64,000 nt of DNA, taken from NCBI GenBank assembly GCA_016711705.1, contig JADJSK010000005.1:62001-126000 (forward strand), written 5' to 3'. The translations under genes and the position numbers were made by a program. Below the pieces are notes generated by a model. The model was not told where the DNA came from and ran no database searches. It saw only the letters and a list, made by a program, of their open reading frames with translations. Origin of the DNA: Candidatus Brachybacter algidus (GTDB lineage Bacteria; Bacteroidota; Bacteroidia; Chitinophagales; Saprospiraceae). This document shows positions 20,466 through 29,544 of this stretch, piece after piece (positions within the stretch are counted from its first letter, which is position 1; each line of letters begins with the position of its first letter).

Positions 20466-21229
20466 CTACCCTATTGATTCCATTGCTTTTATAATATCTA
20501 AAAAGTCATTTACTTTTAAGGAAGCCCCACCAACCAATCCACCATCTACATCATTTTGCCCAAAAATACTTAAAGCATTGCCTGCATTGACACTTCCACC
20601 ATACAAAATAGAAATACTTTCAACCATTTCAGGTTCAAATTTCTCCTTTAGCACATCACGGATCAATAAATGCATTTCCTGCGCCTGCTCCGGTGATGCA
20701 GTTTGCCCTGTGCCTATAGCCCAAATTGGCTCGTATGCTATAATAGTTGAGTTCAGCTGTTGAGGAGTTAAAAGAAATAATACATTTCTAATTTGGTCAC
20801 CTACATACTGCACATGATTACCTGATGATCTTTCCCCCAAAGGTTCGCCGCAGCAAAAGATCGGTTTAAGACCATTTTCAAAAGACTGATTTAATTTTTC
20901 AAAGAGAATATTGTCGCCTTCGTTAAAGTACTCTCTCCTTTCAGAATGTCCAACCAAAACATACTCCATATCAATGGATGTAAGCATTTTGCGGATACTT
21001 CTCCAGTATATGCCCCACCCTCTTTGGAACTTAGATTCTGTGCGCCTATACTAAAGTTGCTAGCATTTGCGATCACTTCTCTTACATTCTGTAAAAAGGG
21101 AAATGGTGGAAAAAATATTACAGTCGACTTTTCAGGGTTAACTCCTGAAGAAATTGCCTTAGCTAAATCTGTTGCTTCGGCGAGTATGGTATTCATTTTC
21201 CAGTTGCCTGCGATTATTTTTCTGCGCAC
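20466..21229 (-). pseudogene. tpiA: Triosephosphate isomerase, frameshifted
   Basis: Interconverts DHAP and glyceraldehyde-3-phosphate. The N-terminal frame (start 21229) has AGNWKMN with the active-site Lys and runs to GEVSAK. The second frame has the catalytic His segment VGHSERREYF, the catalytic Glu in AYEPIWAIGTG, and the phosphate loop ILYGGSVNAGN. Adding one A opposite the T4 run at 20987-20990 (GCAAAATGCTT to GCAAAAATGCTT) joins them into 254 residues, the normal length. All catalytic residues are intact on either side. A real loss of a single-copy glycolytic enzyme is unlikely, so I favour an assembly homopolymer error. Confidence 0.9.
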
Positions 21230-21239
21230 TTTTACTAAT

Positions 21240-21345
21240 TGTTAGTTGTTAGTTGTTAATTATAATATGGAGTTTCAGAGTATATAAATTTCTATGAAAC
21301 CATTGATATTATTCAATTTTAAATTAGAAATTAGAAATTAGAATG
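21240..21345. repeat. Short simple repeats (GTTAGTT and AAATTAG words)
   Basis: GTTAGTTGTTAGTTGTTAA at 21241-21259 and AAATTAGAAATTAGAAATTAG at about 21320-21342, lying between tpiA and bioB. They belong to the same class of short word repeats seen elsewhere between genes here. Confidence 0.6.
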
Positions 21346-21414
21346 AAACTTCGATAATTTTGTCCAGCAGATAAAATCATGTATCCAGCTATTTAATGAG
21401 ATTTCAATTGTTTT

Positions 21415-22497
21415 TTATAATTCTTCCTGCTTCACTACTGTTTTTCTTTTGTACAGTTCATTGGCTTCTATCTTATGTTCTGGTCGCGACCAGCGAATTT
21501 TCTCTTCAGAGTTCTGTTCAACATCGAATAAGTGCTTTTCCTTCCTTCCTCCTTTGAATGGAGCCTTTGCCTTTAAACCCAAGGCATTCAGCATTTCGAG
21601 GTCTTCATGCGTATCTGGATTAGGTGTAGTCAACAATTTTTCACCAGCGAAAATAGAACCCGCTCCTGCCATGAAACATAGTGCCTGAGCCTCTTTAGAC
21701 ATTTCTGTTCTTCCTGCGGACAATCTTACGACTGATTGTGGTAGTACTATTCTTGTCGTTGCAACCATGCGGATCATATCCCAGCTATCAACCACCTGCT
21801 GATTTTCCAAAGGAGTACCTTCTACAGGCACCAGTGCATTGATAGGAACTGACTCAGGCTGAGGATCTAATAAGGCCAACGTGTACAACATACTGCATCG
21901 ATCTTCTGCACTTTCTCCCATACCAATAATGCCTCCTGAACACAAAGTAATATTTGCCTTTCGAACATTATCCATAGTTTTAAGTCTATCCTGATATCCT
22001 CTGGTAGAAATAATTTCCTTGTAAAAATCTTCAGAACTGTCAAGGTTATGATTATATGCATAAAGTCCTGCATTTGAAAGCTTCTTAGCCTGAGTTTCAG
22101 TTACCATACCAAGAGTACAGCATACTTCCATTTCCATATCATTGACCATTGAAACAAGGCCCAACACATGGTCAAAATCTTTATCATCTTTTACATTCCT
22201 CCAAGCTGCACCCATACATAGGCGGGAAGAACCAATCTCTTTAGCCTTTGATGCTGCATCAAATACTTCTGCATGGGACATAAGGTTTTGGCTTTCCACA
22301 CCAGTGTGATACCTTGCGGCTTGAGGGCAATAAGCGCAATCTTCAGGACATCCACCCGTTTTGATTGAGAGTAAGGTAGAGACTTGAACTTCTAATGGAT
22401 CATGATTTTCTCTGTGCACCGTTGCGGCCCTATATACAAGATCCATTAAAGGTGTATTGTATATCTCAAGGATTTCTTTCGGAGTATATGCTGACAT
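21415..22497 (-). CDS. bioB: Biotin synthase
   Basis: Radical SAM enzyme that inserts sulfur into dethiobiotin. The 360-residue protein carries the [4Fe-4S] motif CPEDCAYC (Cys 50, 54 and 57). The second-cluster Cys residues appear in SSRLCMGAAWR and EVCCTLGM, and the ligand Arg lies in VVRLSAGRTEM. LCSGGIIGMGES and NALVPVEGTPL are strong BioB signatures. The C-terminus is slightly extended and rich in Lys/Glu. No other biotin genes are nearby. A TACATTTG -7-like box lies at 22519. Confidence 0.96.
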   Translation of the reverse strand: MSAYTPKEILEIYNTPLMDLVYRAATVHRENHDPLEVQVSTLLSIKTGGCPEDCAYCPQAARYHTGVESQNLMSHAEVFDAASKAKEIGSSRLCMGAAWRNVKDDKDFDHVLGLVSMVNDMEMEVCCTLGMVTETQAKKLSNAGLYAYNHNLDSSEDFYKEIISTRGYQDRLKTMDNVRKANITLCSGGIIGMGESAEDRCSMLYTLALLDPQPESVPINALVPVEGTPLENQQVVDSWDMIRMVATTRIVLPQSVVRLSAGRTEMSKEAQALCFMAGAGSIFAGEKLLTTPNPDTHEDLEMLNALGLKAKAPFKGGRKEKHLFDVEQNSEEKIRWSRPEHKIEANELYKRKTVVKQEEL

Positions 22498-22518
22498 AGG
22501 TTAAGTTATTTTGAATGT

Positions 22519-22526
22519 CAAATGTA
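22519..22526 (-). promoter_or_regulatory. Possible -7 box of bioB
   Basis: The minus strand reads TACATTTG (TAnnTTTG) 22 bp upstream of the bioB ATG. No -33 box is visible at the expected distance. Confidence 0.35.
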
Positions 22527-22685
22527 CAAATTTAGTTGAAAATCGGCCATTCCCGAGATCTAAAGTGATTTAAGTATTATCCATGAAGGCATCATAAGCT
22601 TGAAATTCACTAAATTATGCACAAATTAATCTTTAAAATGAGGATTACTCTATGATAATTGTATATTTGATAATGACATCTAATA

Positions 22686-23204
22686 ATGAATTTAAGAAGT
22701 TTTAGAATAATAAATATCATACTGGCATTGTTATTCATGATAGTGCACAATGGATTCAGCCAAATCATTCCTTCCGGAACCTGGGCGGTCGGAGCAGATG
22801 CTTCTCTTTATTTTACACTTAAATCTGCTGACCCGAGTGGCAGTATATATATCGCACCACTCGTCGAATATTACCCCATCAATAATTTAGGTATTGGATT
22901 TAAAGGTATAATAGATTACTCAAAGTTGACAAACAATGGTTTTACTGAGATCAGCACCAATCAAATTTTGCAGCCTTACTTGAAGTATTTTCTCTACAAA
23001 GGATTATCCATTTTTGCCGGCACTCAGTATGTACTTGAATTCAACTATCAGGTAAATATACATTGGGGACTTGGATATAGCCACTTTTTCAGTAAAAGGG
23101 TTGCTTTCACACCATTAATCGAATTTAACCATAATTTTTACCAATACGCACCCCGACCCTTTCATACAAATTTCTCCATCGGCGCAAGTTATTTCTTTAA
23201 ATAA
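22686..23204 (+). CDS. Predicted small outer-membrane beta-barrel protein
   Basis: A 172-residue protein with a signal peptide (hydrophobic about 8-22, cleavage near NGFSQ). The mature part is mostly amphipathic strands with aromatic girdles (YIAPLVEYYPINNLGIGFKG, FHTNFSIGASYFFK), and the C-terminal residue pattern ends in a barrel-like FFK. It resembles Bacteroidota porin-type or OmpW/OmpA-like barrels in general shape only. It lies 6 bp upstream of another barrel-like gene, so the two are probably one transcript. Function unknown. Confidence 0.7.
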   Translation: MNLRSFRIINIILALLFMIVHNGFSQIIPSGTWAVGADASLYFTLKSADPSGSIYIAPLVEYYPINNLGIGFKGIIDYSKLTNNGFTEISTNQILQPYLKYFLYKGLSIFAGTQYVLEFNYQVNIHWGLGYSHFFSKRVAFTPLIEFNHNFYQYAPRPFHTNFSIGASYFFK

Positions 23205-23209
23205 AGGCT

Positions 23210-23710
23210 ATGAGGAAATTATTAATTATCGCATTATTCTTTTTGCCATTTGGAATTCATGCTCAGGTGAATAAAAAAAGTCATTTCATCCTAGGAACAG
23301 GCGTTGCATTCAGTGGCAACAATGATGCTTACAAATCGGGCTTTGCCTATGATGTTAGCATAAATCTTTCATTAGAATATAATTTTTTAGAAAAAACCTC
23401 TGTTGGATTGAAGGCAGGTTTGGAAAGCGGAAGAACAATTTCGGGAAAATCTACGTCGACATATAGTAGCGGAATATTTATCCGACAATATTTACTGGCA
23501 GGATTAAATATTCAGGCTGCCTATTTATTTAATAATTTAAATAGTAATCTTTTTCAAGGCATCGTTGGTTATAGTTTTTATGCCGGAAGCATTTTCATCA
23601 TTGAACCATCTCTTGAATATGGCACATATTTGAAAAGTAAGGATAATGATGACTATATCGCCTTCGGTCTTGGATTTAGGTTTATCTTATCAAAAAAACA
23701 AGGTAATTAA
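23210..23710 (+). CDS. Predicted small outer-membrane beta-barrel protein
   Basis: A 166-residue protein with a clear signal peptide (MRKLLIIALFFLPFGIHAQ). Following strands such as VSINLSLEYNFLEKTSVGLK and FIIEPSLEYGTYLKSK, with a closing FGLGFRFILS, fit an eight- to ten-strand barrel of the OMP_b-brl type. It is 6 bp downstream of the previous barrel gene and 31 bp upstream of the beta-CASP nuclease. No catalytic motif seen. Confidence 0.7.
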   Translation: MRKLLIIALFFLPFGIHAQVNKKSHFILGTGVAFSGNNDAYKSGFAYDVSINLSLEYNFLEKTSVGLKAGLESGRTISGKSTSTYSSGIFIRQYLLAGLNIQAAYLFNNLNSNLFQGIVGYSFYAGSIFIIEPSLEYGTYLKSKDNDDYIAFGLGFRFILSKKQGN

Positions 23711-23740
23711 TCAATCTTTTTACTTTTAAAATGATTTAAA

Positions 23741-25153
23741 ATGAAAATACATTTTTGCGGAGCAAACAGAGAGGTAACAGGTAGTTGCCATGTCGTTGAA
23801 TTAGACAACGGCTTTACCTTTGCCATGGACGTTGGTTTGTATCAGGGACATGACGATGATATGAAAAAATTCAATGAGACATGGCTATATCCTCCTGCCA
23901 ATGTAGATTGTGTCGTCTTGAGTCACGCACATATCGACCACATAGGTAGACTTCCAAAATTTCACAAAGATGGTTTTTCAGGAAATATCTTTTGTACACA
24001 TGCCACACGCAGCCTTTCTGCCATCTTGTTGATGGATAGCGCCATGATACAAGAGAGGGAAGCGGAATATTCCAATAAAAAATGGCTAAAAAAAGGTATC
24101 AAATATCATACCCGCATCATGGAGCCTCTTTATGTTCCTGATGATGTTCCTCCTGTATTGGATCTAATGATCTCCTATGGTTATGACAAGTGGTTCAATA
24201 TTCACGAAGATGTCCAAGTCAAATACATTGATGCCGGACACATCCTGGGAAGTGCGTCGGTAAATATTAAGATCCGAGAAAACGGAAAGGAGACCAAACT
24301 AGCATTTTCAGGAGATATTGGAAGACCAAACAGACCAATACTCAGAGATCCTGTCCCTATGGATCCAGCTGATATAATCCTTACAGAATCGACTTACGGA
24401 GATAGACTCCATGACTCAGCTCCGGAAGATAGCAATCAACTGCAAGCTATCATCCATGAAACATGCATCGTCAATAAAGGCAAACTCATCATTCCTGCCT
24501 TTAGTGTTGGCCGAACCCAGGAGATAATTTATATGATGGATCAAATGGCAAATGCCGGGAAGATTCATAATGTTAAAGTCTATGTAGACAGTCCTCTTGC
24601 TGTCAATGCTACTTCTATATATATAGCCCATACAGAATGCTATGATGCAGAGTTGATGAAGTATTTGTTAAAAGATGAAAATCCATTTGGGTTTAATGGA
24701 TTGACCTATATTAAAAATGTAGACGAATCCAAGGCTTTAAATGAGTCAAATGAACCTTGTGTAATAATATCTGCATCAGGAATGGCAAATGCCGGCCGAG
24801 TCCAGCATCACATCATCAACAATGTTGAAAAACCCAATACTACAATTCTTATCGTTGGTTACTGTGCCCCAGGAACACCAGGCAGGATGTTGAGGGATGG
24901 AGTTTCTACGTTGACACTTCATGGTCAGACCAAAGTAGTTAATGCTCAAATAAAGGTGATGGACTCTTTTTCCGCGCATGGAGACAGGGATGAAATGACA
25001 GCATTCTTGATGAATCAGAAGGATAAATCCAAAAAGATCTTTCTCGTACACGGAGATGAGGATGCCATGATCTCATTCAAGGCACACCTGGAAAGTAATG
25101 GTTTCAGTAATATTGAGATGCCTAGACTTGGTGATAGTTTTGAATGGAGTTGA
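23741..25153 (+). CDS. Metallo-beta-lactamase / beta-CASP nuclease (CPSF73-like)
   Basis: A 470-residue cytoplasmic zinc nuclease of the RNA-acting beta-CASP group. The MBL motif SHAHIDHIGRLP (about 61-72) carries HxHxDH, an Asp ligand lies in FSGDIG, and a His in DAGHILGSA. The beta-CASP part contains ESTYGDRLH, IIPAFSVGRTQEIIYMMD, SASGMANAGRVQHH and FSAHGDRDEM, and ends with VHGDEDAM. Likely endo- or exonuclease on RNA, by family. Complete, with a start 31 bp after a barrel gene. A 9-bp tandem repeat follows its stop codon. Confidence 0.93.
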   Translation: MKIHFCGANREVTGSCHVVELDNGFTFAMDVGLYQGHDDDMKKFNETWLYPPANVDCVVLSHAHIDHIGRLPKFHKDGFSGNIFCTHATRSLSAILLMDSAMIQEREAEYSNKKWLKKGIKYHTRIMEPLYVPDDVPPVLDLMISYGYDKWFNIHEDVQVKYIDAGHILGSASVNIKIRENGKETKLAFSGDIGRPNRPILRDPVPMDPADIILTESTYGDRLHDSAPEDSNQLQAIIHETCIVNKGKLIIPAFSVGRTQEIIYMMDQMANAGKIHNVKVYVDSPLAVNATSIYIAHTECYDAELMKYLLKDENPFGFNGLTYIKNVDESKALNESNEPCVIISASGMANAGRVQHHIINNVEKPNTTILIVGYCAPGTPGRMLRDGVSTLTLHGQTKVVNAQIKVMDSFSAHGDRDEMTAFLMNQKDKSKKIFLVHGDEDAMISFKAHLESNGFSNIEMPRLGDSFEWS

Positions 25154-25186
25154 GGGGGAGAGGAAGTGAGAGGGTGAGAGAGTTAG

Positions 25187-25273
25187 AGGGTGATAAGGTG
25201 ATCAGGTGATAAGGTGATAAGGTGATAAGGTGATAAGGTGATAAGGTGATAAGGTGATAAGGTGATAAGGTGT
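25187..25273. repeat. 9-bp tandem repeat GTGATAAGG, about 9-10 copies
   Basis: Near-perfect GTGATAAGG units, one reading GTGATCAGG, begin about 34 bp after the beta-CASP stop codon; degenerate GTGAGAGGG words precede them. This is a typical slippage-prone microsatellite. Confidence 0.9.
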
Positions 25274-25356
25274 GCAACAGCCCAGACATAGGTTTGTTTT
25301 ATACGAAACGCAAATATAAACAAGACCAATTATATAATTTAATTTCTTATAAGTTA

Positions 25357-25597
25357 CTCAAGTTTCGTCAGTTAAGAAACAAAGGTTGATAGCTGATGTT
25401 AGATGTTAGATGGGGTTTAGTCAATTGATTCGTATTTTTTCTTTAATAGGTTTATTAGAAAAAATATCCATGTGATTGATGGAAGGCCATCTAAAATCTA
25501 CCCCGCCTTGTTCGGCGGGCAAGCTTCTAGCATCTAACATTCTATTAAAATTTAAAAAAAATCTTCAAAAAGAAAAATTTGACTACCGAAACTTAAG
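25357..25597 (-). repeat. MITE-like element, copy B (inverted relative to A and C)
   Basis: AGTTTCGTCAGTTAAGAAAC at 25361-25380 and ACTACCGAAACTTAAG at about 25583-25598 form the ends. The internal ATGTTAGATGTTAG, the GGCGG/CCGCC hairpin region and the flanking words match copy A in reverse orientation. No coding sequence. Confidence 0.8.
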
Positions 25598-25649
25598 TAA
25601 GTTATGCAATTAATTAAGATCAAGCTTTAATGGCTCATCCATTATTTTG

Positions 25650-25785
25650 GCAGATTCCTCCCTTCAGTCGGAATGACAAAACATTAGTTTTGAGGGGGTA
25701 AAAAATGTGTTGGCACAGCCGCCACATTTTTTACCCCTATCCTATCGACTTTGCGTCTTTCCGAGCGAAGCGAGGAATCTTTATT
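25650..25785. repeat. Nested palindromic element
   Basis: The inner stem GGGGTAAAAAATGTG (25695-25709) pairs perfectly over 15 bp with 25723-25737. Outer arms AGATTCCTC...TCGGAA (about 25652-25672) and TTCCGAGCGAAGCGAGGAATCT (about 25758-25780) are also complementary. The outer text resembles the widespread GAGGAATCT / AGATTCCTC intergenic repeat of Bacteroidota. The rest of 25600-25949 shows no gene. Confidence 0.75.
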
Positions 25786-25949
25786 CGCAAAGTCTTTCCT
25801 TTTTTGGTTAGGTTCAATTTTTCCATTCCGTATTACAGGTATCGTGTAAAAAATTATTCAAAGAAAAGGAAGAAAGATGCTCACTAAAATTAATGCAACA
25901 AGGACGGAAGCAATTAATATAAGTTTTTAATAATAGAGAAAATTAATCA

Positions 25950-26621
25950 TTAATATTTGACAAAATTGATTCTATCAACATTATAATCCTTTTCTTTATT
26001 TGCAATCATTTTTAATTCTTTTAATAAAAGATTTTCATCAATATTTACACTTAACAAAGTCAAGTTGAGTGAATTGCCGTCACTTTTATTTATTCTAAAA
26101 ACTACTGCCTTAAATTCGATTATTTCGCCATCATTCATATTTACTTGATAATCATATGATGGACTATAATCAATAATTATTCCATCATAGCCTAAGTAAC
26201 TGATACTTAATTTAGCAATATTTTTATCCTTATCAATGTTAGCTACTCCATCTTCAGAAGTAACGGTTCCTCCTATAATTTTTGAATCGAGTTTGAGGTA
26301 ACGAATCGTAGCACCTATAATTGGATTACCAATTATATCAGAAACAATAATACAGGAAACATCCTGATTATCAATTTTTTGAAAACTAGATTTGGGTCCA
26401 TTGAATTCACCTGTATGTATAATAAGGAAATTTTCAATTAATTCATAGCTGCCAATACCCTTATAATTTATGATTAGGCCTCCACTTCCTTGAATATTAA
26501 AATTTAAGGAATCTCCTTTAAATTCAAGAAATTGATTGTTATTAATGTACCTACCTTCAATAATTTGGGCAAAAGAGTTTTGAACGACTAAAAAATAAAA
26601 TACAGCAATTAAATACTTCAT
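25950..26621 (-). CDS. Secreted protein with a carboxypeptidase-regulatory-like domain, function unknown
   Basis: About 223 residues. The ATG at 26621 is chosen over an upstream TTG because the hydrophobic signal peptide (MKYLIAVFYFLVVQ, cleavage near SFAQ) starts there. Residues about 85-160 (DVSCIIVSDIIGNPIIGATI, then TSEDGVANI and LSISYLGYDG) match the carboxypeptidase D regulatory-like fold common in secreted Bacteroidota proteins. No T9SS C-terminal domain. Convergent with the repeat-rich region, and followed upstream by an unrelated hypothetical gene on the same strand. Confidence 0.7.
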   Translation of the reverse strand: MKYLIAVFYFLVVQNSFAQIIEGRYINNNQFLEFKGDSLNFNIQGSGGLIINYKGIGSYELIENFLIIHTGEFNGPKSSFQKIDNQDVSCIIVSDIIGNPIIGATIRYLKLDSKIIGGTVTSEDGVANIDKDKNIAKLSISYLGYDGIIIDYSPSYDYQVNMNDGEIIEFKAVVFRINKSDGNSLNLTLLSVNIDENLLLKELKMIANKEKDYNVDRINFVKY

Positions 26622-26671
26622 AAAATTCAATTTTAATAGCTGATTTTAACCTAACATTTGATCCTAATTTT

Positions 26672-27292
26672 TTAATTTGGACCTGTATGTTTCCATATTT
26701 GAATCACCTCATCTATTTCCCAAAAGGTGAAATATTTTTTTATTAAACCGCATTGTCTTAGATATGCCATTGAATCACCAAATCGCAATATATTTCTAAA
26801 GGTTATTTTTTTCTTAGTTAAAGCAAGTCTTATTTCTTTTACTCGTTTTAATTCCTCCGCTTTAATCAAGTTATTAAGAAATTCTATTTCTTTGGCTGAA
26901 TAACGACTTTCTAGATATTTCCCTTCAATAACTGCATCCCAATTTATTCTGATCTCGATAGCCTCATGCACATTGTAGAACCACCCTTTTTTTAATGCGA
27001 ATCGCAAAGGTTCTTTTCTTAAAAATTTTAAACCTTCATGTTCAAGTGCTTGCCAGAAGAGTTCGCATTCAACACTTACAGACTCATTCCAGATAATGAA
27101 GTAGGTGCTTATTGTGCTATTTAAAGATACTGCCTTTAAGTTTGAACCCGAGACGTAACCAATAAATGTTTGTGAGTATTCAAAGTGATTTACTTTTCTT
27201 GCTTCAGTCCAATCACTATTTTTAACTATCAAGTCACCTATTTCAATGGCTCTCAAAAATTCATCTCGCCTTTTAATTAATTGGGATCTCAA
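26672..27292 (-). CDS. Hypothetical cytoplasmic protein, TTG start
   Basis: A 206-residue frame with no signal peptide or membrane segment. It must start with TTG at 27292: a stop codon lies two codons upstream and the only internal Met is near the C-terminus. It is rich in Lys, Glu and aromatics, with a helical middle (AEELKRVKEIRLALTKKK) and conserved-looking Trp residues. I do not recognise a family. It lies 50 bp upstream of the secreted gene at 25950. The unusual start lowers confidence; an upstream frameshift that removed the true start is possible. Confidence 0.55.
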   Translation of the reverse strand: MRSQLIKRRDEFLRAIEIGDLIVKNSDWTEARKVNHFEYSQTFIGYVSGSNLKAVSLNSTISTYFIIWNESVSVECELFWQALEHEGLKFLRKEPLRFALKKGWFYNVHEAIEIRINWDAVIEGKYLESRYSAKEIEFLNNLIKAEELKRVKEIRLALTKKKITFRNILRFGDSMAYLRQCGLIKKYFTFWEIDEVIQIWKHTGPN

Positions 27293-27345
27293 TAATTATG
27301 CCTTTGTTTTCGTATTTATAAACCACCTATTATCTCTAGATGATA

Positions 27346-27774
27346 TTACAATATTTCGACGAAGATAGAAGTTGCGTCAGCGCTTGTATTATATCTAACA
27401 AGTGGCTTTTTAGCAGGACCTTCAGTAACTTGACCGTTTGTATCAAATATACTTCCATGGCACGGGCATGTCAATTGTGTAGCTTCTGCTTTTAATCCGC
27501 AACCCTTGTGCGTACATTCCATGTGCAGTGCCAGATAATCATTGCCTTCCCTATGAATGTAAATGGGGTGCTCGTTGGTTGGATGCTGAACAACTATGTA
27601 GGAAGTATTGGCCGGGAAATCAGTTTTAATGACCTTAACCCTGTTTCCTACAAATGCACTTTTGGTATATAAAGATGCCGGAGCTTTGCAGCCTATGGAA
27701 GAAATAATGGAACCTGCTGCGATGCCTGCAATGCTCATCATACCTACTTTTTCGATAAATTCTCTACGATCCAT
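27346..27774 (-). CDS. Rieske [2Fe-2S] protein, membrane or lipid anchored
   Basis: A 142-residue protein. The cluster motifs CTHKGC (about 87-92) and CPCHGS (about 104-109) supply the two Cys and two His ligands. The N-terminus MDRREFIEKVGMMSIAGIAAG carries an Arg-Arg pair and hydrophobic segment like a Tat signal, ending in a possible lipobox SSIGCK. It is short and single-domain, so probably a periplasmic electron carrier or a cytochrome bc-like partner, but no cytochrome genes are adjacent. Confidence 0.9.
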   Translation of the reverse strand: MDRREFIEKVGMMSIAGIAAGSIISSIGCKAPASLYTKSAFVGNRVKVIKTDFPANTSYIVVQHPTNEHPIYIHREGNDYLALHMECTHKGCGLKAEATQLTCPCHGSIFDTNGQVTEGPAKKPLVRYNTSADATSIFVEIL

Positions 27775-28404
27775 AAGTCAATTTTTTTTGATTATTTAAT
27801 TTATAAAGATAAATGATATTTTCGTTAGAGTTGACTAATAATGATATTTAGATTCAATATAATTAGATAAAGTTTCGGAGGAAATAAATTTCTATATACA
27901 TTTAGATATCACTCAACTTAAAGTTAGAAATAAGAAATTAGTTAACCAGTAATGCTTTGGTTCCAAAATCAAAAGGATAAAGCTCGAAAGTTTATTCTTT
28001 ACTTTTTGTCTTGACACAAAAAGTAACAAAAAAGTCAAGGCTAGACACCCCGCCTTCGGCACCCCTCTACCAGAGGGGAAGCAAAATTTTTAACGCTCAC
28101 TCACTTCGAAAATACTCAATAAATTACGCTTAACCCTATAAGGCTCCGTACCTCCGTTGTATAGGGCTAAGCTATTTATTGGGATTTTCTCCATTCATTC
28201 ACTAAATTTTATAAGGCCACAGCTACACCGTTCAGTCATTTTCTTAATACAAATATTATACTTCATTGTGAAATTACCTTCCTTTAACAACAATTAATAT
28301 TAAAAACTTATAATTTTGTATTCAATTGATTATCATAATTATAAAATTAGTTTTATAGAATTCTTCTATAAAAAGTTTTAGACATAAGAAATAATTAATT
28401 TAGC
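27775..28404. other. 630-bp intergenic region with palindromic repeats
   Basis: No gene seen. Contents: a perfect 9-bp inverted pair ACTTTTTGT / ACAAAAAGT (28001-28024); one copy of the five-member CCCCGCC...GAGGGGAA hairpin family (28046-28080, minus orientation); and a long imperfect inverted repeat with arms at 28109-28139 and 28161-28188. Confidence 0.7.
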
Positions 28405-29544
28405 TTATTTAGCTTGCACTTTTTGAAATGCTTTAGCTATTTTTTGGTAAACAAGTGAAAGCAATACAAGTCCGAGGATTGGAAAGAAACTCACCCACCA
28501 CATATCCAGATTCGTTAATCCAAGCCTGATCATCGAGCCCCAGGTGATATAATCTCCTGTTGGTCCAATTCCAAGAAATGCAAGAGCACTTTCCGACAAT
28601 ACTGCCCTGGATCCAGAAAGTACCATAAAAACCGCCGTTCCGGGTATCATCAATGGGATCAAGTGTTGAAATACAATCCTCATGGATGAAAGTCCCATTG
28701 ACTTTGCCTGATCGATATGCTGCTTATGAACGAATTGATGAGCAAGACTTTGGAGGTAGTAGGATCCATATGGAACCCGAAGAATGATTAATATGAATAT
28801 CAGACCTGTCAAGCTCATTCGTTCAAATAATAATGCAAAAAGCATCAAAAATATTAAATCAGGAATAGGTTGAAAAAATTCTAAAAACCGTCTGTTAAAT
28901 GATGAAATCGGAATAGTAACGTTTACATTATTCGATTTTATAGGTAATTTCAAAATTAAAATGACAGCTCCTAATAGAATTAATGTGAACATAATAAAGG
29001 GAATAATTGAATATATTCCCAACAGATACCATGCTGACAGAAATACGAATTTTACAAGGCAAATAACCAGAATAAAACGTCTTAATTTGGTAGTTTTTTT
29101 GGGATACCGCCTATAATAAGCTCCCATAGCACCCGCTAAAACAGTGATTAATCCACTCAATATGCCCACACTCAAGGATATTATCAAAGCTAACTCAAAT
29201 CCTCCAATAAATCCTGCCAAAACATCGCGCCCCAATTTATCTGTTCCAAGCCAATGTCTAACACCATGCTGATCAGCATTAGAAAAAGGCTTAAGTGGAT
29301 GATTGCCCGTTAAATCAGTCTGGTAGGCTGAAATTTGGATTAATGGACGCAGAGCAAATTGATATTCAGGCTCTACCGCTAAAGGTTTTTTATAAAAATT
29401 AAATAGTCCTATTTTCAATGAACTGTTTGATATAGAGATCAATGGCTCTGAATTGATAACCATTTTAACAGCTATGTAAAATATCAGTATGAATATAAGC
29501 CATCCATATTGTTTGTATTTTCTTCCCTGACTCAACTTCTTCAC
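28405..29544 (-). CDS. Peptide/oligopeptide ABC transporter permease, OppC/DppC-like
   Basis: A 379-residue inner-membrane permease. The N-terminal membrane segment (about 14-31) is followed by a periplasmic stretch with HWLGTDKLGRDVLAGFI, the OppC hallmark. The permease domain runs to the C-terminus, with the EAA loop AKSMGLSSMRIVFQHLIPLM and the family closing motif ESALAFLGIGPTGDYITWGSMI. An extra hydrophobic block (about 155-200) makes it longer than typical DppC (about 300). Its start overlaps the oppB-like stop by 4 bases (ATGA). No ATPase gene lies nearby. Confidence 0.9.
   Translation of the reverse strand: MKKLSQGRKYKQYGWLIFILIFYIAVKMVINSEPLISISNSSLKIGLFNFYKKPLAVEPEYQFALRPLIQISAYQTDLTGNHPLKPFSNADQHGVRHWLGTDKLGRDVLAGFIGGFELALIISLSVGILSGLITVLAGAMGAYYRRYPKKTTKLRRFILVICLVKFVFLSAWYLLGIYSIIPFIMFTLILLGAVILILKLPIKSNNVNVTIPISSFNRRFLEFFQPIPDLIFLMLFALLFERMSLTGLIFILIILRVPYGSYYLQSLAHQFVHKQHIDQAKSMGLSSMRIVFQHLIPLMIPGTAVFMVLSGSRAVLSESALAFLGIGPTGDYITWGSMIRLGLTNLDMWWVSFFPILGLVLLSLVYQKIAKAFQKVQAK

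Noticed and set aside
25187..25273. CRISPR or minisatellite gene
   Set aside because: Uninterrupted 9-bp units without spacers; simple microsatellite.
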